64,000 nt of DNA from Byssothecium circinans (Eukaryota > Ascomycota > Dothideomycetes > Pleosporales > Massarinaceae): positions 228,138 to 292,137 of the forward strand of contig ML976991.1 in assembly GCA_010015675.1 (NCBI GenBank), given 5' to 3'. The notes beneath the pieces were generated by a model. It had not been told where the DNA came from and did no database searches. It saw nothing but the letters and a program-made list of their open reading frames with translations. Both the position numbers and the translations under genes were made by a program. Shown in pieces: positions 59,028 to 64,000 of the stretch. Positions within the stretch are counted from its first letter, which is position 1. Every line of letters starts with the position of its first letter.

Positions 59028-60007
59028 TCATCCCACCAGCCCCTCAAATAGCGCATCTCTCCTCCTCCTAACCTCGTCAAGCTCAACCTCTAACCTAGCA
59101 ACCTCTTTCCTCGCCGCGTCCCTATCAGCTGGCAGATTAGCAAACTTATGCACTTCCCTCTCCAGCCCCTCCACTTTCTCTCTAAGCTCATCGAGACTCG
59201 CTTGCTGCTCCAACATGTCCCCAATCGCCTCCGCCGAACTCACACTCTTCGATGCCGGCGTCACCGCACTGCTACTTCTTTGCAAAGCCTGCAATGACAA
59301 GAGCTTATCTTCATATTCGCGGATCTTGGTGCGGAGGTGCTTTGTTTGCCGCACTTGTTCGGTAGTTTGACGTGGCAGGGAGGGTGGTGTGGAGAAGGCG
59401 GGATCGGATTGGAGGGCGGTGAGTTGGGTGCGGAGGAGGGATTGTTGGTGTCGGAGGTAGCTTTGTAACGTTTGTATGTGCGTGAGATTGTTGGTAAGCG
59501 TTTGGGAGATCGATGTGTGGGATATGAGGGCGTGCGCGAGCGTTTCGGGGTTTGCGGTGGGTGTATTCAAAGCTACGGCGGTGGATGCGAGGGCGTGGAG
59601 GCTTTCGAGGCCTTCGTCGGTGAAGTGGGATTTCAGTGTTTCCAACATTTCTTGGTCGTCTTTGTTCCTTGCTTTCTATAATTTTCATTTTAGTCAAGGC
59701 TGTCGAAGAGATAATTATGAATGGTCATGCAGACCTTGACCGCTCATACCTCGCTCTCCTCAATTTCTTTACCGGCTTCCCTTTCCACCCTCTCTCTTAC
59801 CATCCTCTCTTCATCGGCCCTCTCATTTGCGCTCGCGAGCTCCCGCAAAACTTTCAACGTTTCTTCATTGCGTTCAAATGTTGGCACTGTTCGTCCAGAG
59901 TACTTGTACGAGAGCCACGAGTCTATTTGTGCCCAGTCAGCAGCCTGAGCCCGCTGTTGGCGTGCTTTGGAGGGCGAGAAGAGATCTTGGGGCGTAAGAT
60001 TATCCAT
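59028..60007 (-). CDS. HAUS1: Augmin-like complex subunit HAUS1
   Basis: Augmin brings gamma-tubulin to existing spindle microtubules for branching nucleation. The N-terminus carries the family signature: DLFSPSKARQQRAQAADWAQ, IDSWLSYKYSGRTVPTFERN and EETLKVLRELASANERADEE. A GTATGA to TATAG intron joins ESE to KARNKDDQEMLETLKSHFTD. The rest is coiled-coil, Leu/Glu/Arg-rich, with HALISHTSISQTLTNN and EYEDKLLSLQALQRSSS. The short basic/acid heptads and the ending DALFEGLVG fit the family. Spc24 was considered and rejected because the N-terminal WL-KY-VP-FERNEETL block is specific to HAUS1. The gene diverges from PCM1. Confidence 0.85.
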
Positions 60008-60432
60008 GTTGACGGGAATTGTGAGCGAAATGGCGGCAACAGGACGTTGTAGGAGTGGTCGAATGTCTGTTGACGCGGAAAAGGAGCACGGCGGGGCATG
60101 GTCTGTGCGCTAGCTACCCCAGCATTCAGCCCTATAGGTTTGGAGGGAGGAGGGGATGCGGATTGTCGTATTATGACGTGAACCTCACGTTGTTTCTATC
60201 TCCTACATAACATCTCTTTGCTGTCTTGCCGCAAACTCTCCTTCCTTTCACACTGTCTTGTCCTTGAATCCAAGACACGCAACCTCACGTAACCGTCTCT
60301 CTGGACCACGCCGCCACGGCCCCCCGACCGAAGCTCCTCTGCACCTGTCTCGTACTAATTATATCCACGCTGCCCTTCATAAACATCCTCACCCGCGCTC
60401 TCCGCGGCCTTGGACAATCACGATCTCTCACC
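60008..60432. promoter_or_regulatory. Divergent promoter, HAUS1 / PCM1
   Basis: The 425 bp between divergent starts contain AACCTCACGT twice (near 60181 and 60281). The PCM1 side is pyrimidine-rich. No factor is assigned. Confidence 0.4.
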
Positions 60433-61156
60433 ATGGCGTGGCGGAGCTCAGGCGCTACGAACGAAGCTCTCATTACAAACCTGAAGAAGAATGGCCTCTT
60501 CGACTCGGAGCGGGTGAAAGAAGCCATGATCAAGGTATATTCTCCCTTCAACCACGTATGTAGTCAGCATACTGAGTTCAATTCAGGTCGACCGCGCCCA
60601 CTACGCTCCCAGATCCCCCTACGACGATCATCCGCAACCCATCGGCCACCGGGCCACCATCTCAGCTCCACACATGCACGCCAACGCCTGCGAAACACTC
60701 CTTCCTTATCTCAAACCGGGCGCTCGCGTCCTCGATATTGGATCCGGCTCAGGCTATCTGACTGCCGTGCTTGCCAACCTTGTCGGACCCAGCGGCAGCG
60801 TCATAGGAATCGATCACATCCAGCCCCTCGTTACACTAGCAATAGAGAACATGAAAAAGTCGGAAGAGGGCAGAAGGATGTTGGAGTCAGGACAAGTCAA
60901 GTTTGTCAAGGGCGATGGGAGGAAAGGGTATCCAGAAGGCGCGCCTTACGATGCTATCCATGTAGGTGCAGCAGCAGCGGAACACCACGAGGTACTAGAA
61001 GGCCAGTTGAAGGCTCCTGGAAGGATGTTCGTCCCAGTTGAGGAGGGCTATATGCAGCATATCTATGTGGTGGACAAAGACGAAAAGGGCGAGATTACGA
61101 AGAAGAAGTTGTATGGGGTGCAGTATGTTCCATTGACGGATGCGCCGCCGGAGTGA
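60433..61156 (+). CDS. PCM1: Protein-L-isoaspartate O-methyltransferase
   Basis: This repair enzyme methylates isoaspartyl residues of aged proteins using S-adenosylmethionine. Exon 1 codes MAWRSSGATNEALITNLKKN, GLFDSERVKEAMIK. A GTATAT to TTCAG intron (about 60535-60587) leads to VDRAHYAPRSPYDDHPQPIG. The hallmark substrate loop ATISAPHMHANACETL and the SAM-binding motif VLDIGSGSGYLTAVLA follow. The later motifs VKFVKGDGRKGYPEGAPYDA, IHVGAAA and PGRMFVPVEE are all present, with the end YGVQYVPLTDAPPE. The length of about 223 residues is normal. The gene diverges from HAUS1. Confidence 0.95.
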
Positions 61157-62160
61157 GTGGGTGAACGGAGGGAGGATGTGCCTGACACTTTCTTTATTGA
61201 GCAATGATTCTGTAGACGATGTAATGAAAAGTAGTACCGGCCATACGCGAATGGGATGCATGCCTTATCAACTCGGTATATGGCTATGCGAATTGATCCG
61301 CCTGCGTATTATGCGGCGGCATGTTTGGAAGAGCGTCGCGTTGCCTGTACGTCGCTGAAAGAGGAAGCATGTGAAACTGTGAACGAACCCTGGGCATCTT
61401 CAGCTCGACTTTCGAGCTACCCACCGCAGTCGCAGAGCCCCAAGAACATCATGGAGATGGAATGAGGGGACTGTGTGACCCTGAGCAGATGACGGAAGTC
61501 AATGAATCGCCTCTCAAACTGTCTCAAAGAGTGTAAAATTGCGATGGGCCACTGAACTGGCAGAACCTGACGGATGACACGCTTGGATGCGTTGCCAGGG
61601 GTGGGATAGACTTTTGCTTTGGCAGAAAACGACCCGTTCGGCGCGGACCCATTCCTGAGAGAATATTACTGCGGCTTCGCGTGTTTCTTCTTTTCTGGAG
61701 TCGGTGCCGCCTGGTCTTTCTACCACCTCTTCTCCTTCTCCGTCTTTTTCTTCTTTTCACAACTTGCGACCGTCCCCGCAGAACTACCGTGGGGTGGGCC
61801 GCTCGGAAGATTTCGTGCGCTACTAACGGCGGCTGCGCATTCCGGGGGAATTCATTGGGCAGACTTGGAGAGTCGACCTGGTTGTTGGGATTGGACCGGC
61901 GGGTCTATTGCGAAGGTTGAGATTTGGAGCAGTTCGTATTATTCGATAGCGAGGGAAAAGTAGGCACACGGATGGTTGAACGCATCGGCCCCTCGAACAC
62001 GTATACGATAAGATAATAGCTTCGCCCGACCCGTCAACCGAGCTACCCTCGCATACACACGCACCACAAGGTTGAGCTATCGGCGACACACGTCGCGGAG
62101 AGAACATACGGTTGCATTTAAGCGCTGGATAAACCCAAGGGCAAATCACGGGCTGTGGAC
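61157..62160. other. Intergenic region, no supported gene
   Basis: About 1 kb between PCM1 and the Ras-like gene. A 114-residue plus-strand open frame at 61619-61963 has a Phe-rich hydrophobic segment but no family match and no gene-like codon pattern, so I leave it out. Confidence 0.4.
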
Positions 62161-63058
62161 ATGGATCCGAACAATAGGATAACTATCACGGTGTGTGGCG
62201 ATGGAGGATGTGGCAAGAGCTCCATAACGCTCCGGTTGGTGAGGAGTGAATGGACGCATGAGTAAGTAGGATGCAATTGAAGCCACGTTTGGCCTTTAAA
62301 TGTTGCGCCTGAGATGCATGCTGACGGCTGGTCTGCTAGTTATGATCCTACGATAGGTACGTTCTCCAAGTCTGCAGCGATGAAATCCCACACCCGCAAA
62401 CCTCCCTTCTAACCCCCAACAGAAGACTCATACTCCGTCACCCGAACTATAGATGGCACATCCTACTTCCTCCAACTCACCGACACAGCTGGGCAAGAAG
62501 AATACCGTAGTCTCTGGGCCTCGTCGAACCTGCGTTCCGATGCCTTCCTCCTCGTATACGACATTACCAACCCGCACTCCCTTGACGGCCTCGAATACTT
62601 CGCCGAAATGATCGACATGGAGACAGACAACCGTATGGACAAAGGCGAGGTCGAACCCATCAAGATCGTGGCGGGCAATAAATGCGACTTGAGCAGTCAG
62701 CGGGTGATTAAGAGCCAGCAGGGGCTGGAGTGGGCGAGGAAGAGAGGGTGTGGGTTTATGGAGACGAGTGCGAGGGAGATGGTTAATATTGAGGAAACTT
62801 TTGCGCGTGAGTATTTGAACATGCAACGAGGTTGGGGGAATGGGACGCTGATTTTAATATACTACAGTGCTGGTACGCCGTGTTGTGGAAGCTAGGAGGA
62901 GGAATGCTCCGGGAGGTTTTGGTGGTGCTGCGCCCACATCTCAATCCGTCCGAACTGCTACGCTGCCGCCCAACAACGAGAAAGAACAATCAGCGAACCT
63001 AGGGAACAAAGATTCGCACACGCAACCGAGTTTATGGAAGAGGCTGCGGTGCTGGTAG
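62161..63058 (+). CDS. Ras-like small GTPase without a CAAX box
   Basis: G1 is CGDGGCGKSSITLRLV and the effector region reads YDPTIEDSY. G3 is DTAGQEEYRSLW, G4 is GNKCDL, and G5 is ETSAR. Four exons are read. The second is a 17-nt micro-exon (TTATGATCCTACGATAG, about 62339-62355) between GTAAGT/CTAG and GTACGT/AACAG borders. The last intron (GTGAGT to CTACAG) joins TFA to LLVRRVVEARRRN. The product is about 225 residues. The C-terminus is SLWKRLRCW: one Cys is followed by only Trp, so there is no CAAX box for normal prenylation. A Ras-subfamily effector region with this end suggests an unusual Ras relative. The partner pathway is unknown. Confidence 0.85.
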
Positions 63059-63827
63059 ACGTCCCGTCACCGATGAGTAGAATCGAACAGAGCGAAAAAC
63101 GAGGCATGCGAAGAATTTATACGGCTGTTTAGAGTAGAGTTTGGGGTACATGAGCATATACTGGACGCGATTGAAGAGGCCTTTTTCATGTACAGCGATT
63201 TGCCTTTGGGTTTGGGTGATACCCATGCTTTCGGATATACATTTTCGTTTGGGTTTTGCGAGAGTGGTGCTTCGGCCTTCTCAAATATCTTTCTTAGCGT
63301 TGTGTGTACAAATACGTTAGATGTTCTTGTGTATCATTTACTGGACGATGTCCCCGGATCTTGCGCTTCCTTCCATTTTACTTTTTCCCCCTCGAGGAGT
63401 ACATTGAGATGCGTATAGTGTCCTAATGTATATTTGAACTTTGTTCGTGCCCGCCAGCGATCGCGTCGTCTAGTTTTGTCGATATGGAGTGGACTGGTTC
63501 CTGCATGAAAATCGGCATCAGTAGTGCGCCTTGGCACTATCACGTCAACCAAAGAAATTGCAACTTATCCGTACCGCTCTCAAACATTCCGGAAACAAAA
63601 AAAACCGAGACCTCATAATTCCCAGCTGTTTTCCTAAACCCCAATCAGACCTACAACCTTATACTGTCCCATTTCTTTAATAATACAGTGAAGAAAGGCC
63701 CTCATTGTTCCACACCAGCGCGCCCCGCTATCGGACTCGTGCGAGGGCGAGAAGAGAAGGAAGAGAAGAGGCTGCGTTTGAGTAAGAGAAGGTTTTTGGG
63801 GGTCTTTGGGCAAGTGAAGGTGGGAAG
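63059..63827. other. Intergenic region, no gene
   Basis: About 770 bp between the Ras-like gene and the edge gene. No supported coding frame and no RNA gene seen. Confidence 0.4.
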
Positions 63828-64000
63828 ATGGGCATTGAGGGCGAATTGGAGCTCCCGGAGCATGGGCTCAAGAGGACGCTGAAGGACTTGTTCTCGGGGG
63901 CTGTGGGGGGTGTTGCGCAGGTGTTGCTTGGTATGTTATGTGTCTCTTTATTGGGATCGCCTCTTGATGTTCACTGGGCTCTCTTCAGAGCGCCAATTCC
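63828..64000 (+). CDS. Mitochondrial carrier protein, 5' part only
   Basis: The ATG at 63828 opens MGIEGELELPEHGLKRTLKD, LFSGAVGGVAQVLLG. The FSGAVGGVAQVLLG phrase is the start of the first repeat of solute carriers of the inner mitochondrial membrane, close to the Ymc1/Ymc2 and ornithine/carnitine-type carriers, where QPFD would follow in the next exon. A GTATGT donor lies at about 63933, after which the window ends inside the intron. The substrate cannot be judged from this fragment. Confidence 0.65.
   Translation, partial: MGIEGELELPEHGLKRTLKDLFSGAVGGVAQVLLGMLCVSLLGSPLDVHWALFRAPI

Noticed and set aside
59028..60007. Kinetochore protein Spc24 as identity for the coiled-coil gene
   Set aside because: The N-terminal block around WLSYKYSGRTVPTFERNEETL fits HAUS1 and not Spc24.
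61619..61963. 114-residue plus-strand frame with a hydrophobic Phe-rich segment
   Set aside because: No family likeness; the segment comes from a TTC/TTCTTTT-rich stretch of DNA.

Overview
This 64 kb window is nuclear DNA from a filamentous ascomycete. The genes carry many short introns (about 45-75 bp) with GTAAGT/GTATGT-type donors and CTAAC-like branch sites. A complete White Collar-1 blue-light receptor is present, together with augmin and DASH subunits. The protein styles, including a lineage-type C2H2 regulator, suggest Dothideomycetes, possibly Capnodiales/Mycosphaerellales; this placement is inference. About 22 protein-coding loci are supported, mostly by reading conserved protein families through hand-placed splice sites. 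No tRNA, rRNA, CRISPR array or intact transposon was found.

Layout. From 0.3 to 14 kb lies a dense block: a secreted beta-propeller gene with two frame breaks, CWH43 (GPI-anchor lipid remodelling), UTP6 (small-subunit processome), an ICT1-type mitochondrial peptidyl-tRNA hydrolase, a Nab3-like RNA-binding protein with an RS-rich stretch, and a LETM1-domain mitochondrial protein. From 13.9 to 28.6 kb is a gene-poor island. It starts with a degenerate array of roughly 100-bp repeats (about 14.3-17 kb) and holds one convincing gene, a C2H2 zinc-finger protein at 23.6-25.2 kb. From 28.6 to 34.7 kb, cystathionine gamma-synthase and UTP22 diverge from a 271-bp shared promoter.

From 35.7 to 37.7 kb lies a P450 gene interrupted by one in-frame stop. 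A GTPBP1-like GTPase follows, then WC-1 on the minus strand, diverging from a mitochondrial uS2 gene. From 48 to 54 kb are a Sec14/CRAL-TRIO protein with a possible organelle-targeted N-terminus, divergent DAM1, and a Ytp1-family membrane protein. From 56 to 64 kb are a medium-chain reductase divergent from an omega-like glutathione transferase, HAUS1 divergent from PCM1 (isoaspartate methyltransferase), a Ras-like GTPase without a CAAX box, and the first exon of a mitochondrial carrier running off the edge.

The genes are mainly housekeeping: ribosome biogenesis (UTP6, UTP22), mitochondrial translation and membrane function (ICT1-like, uS2m, LETM1-like, carrier), and mitotic spindle function (DAM1, HAUS1). 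There is no obvious biosynthetic cluster. The most unusual stretches are the gene-poor island with its decayed repeats and lone zinc-finger gene, and the two interrupted genes.
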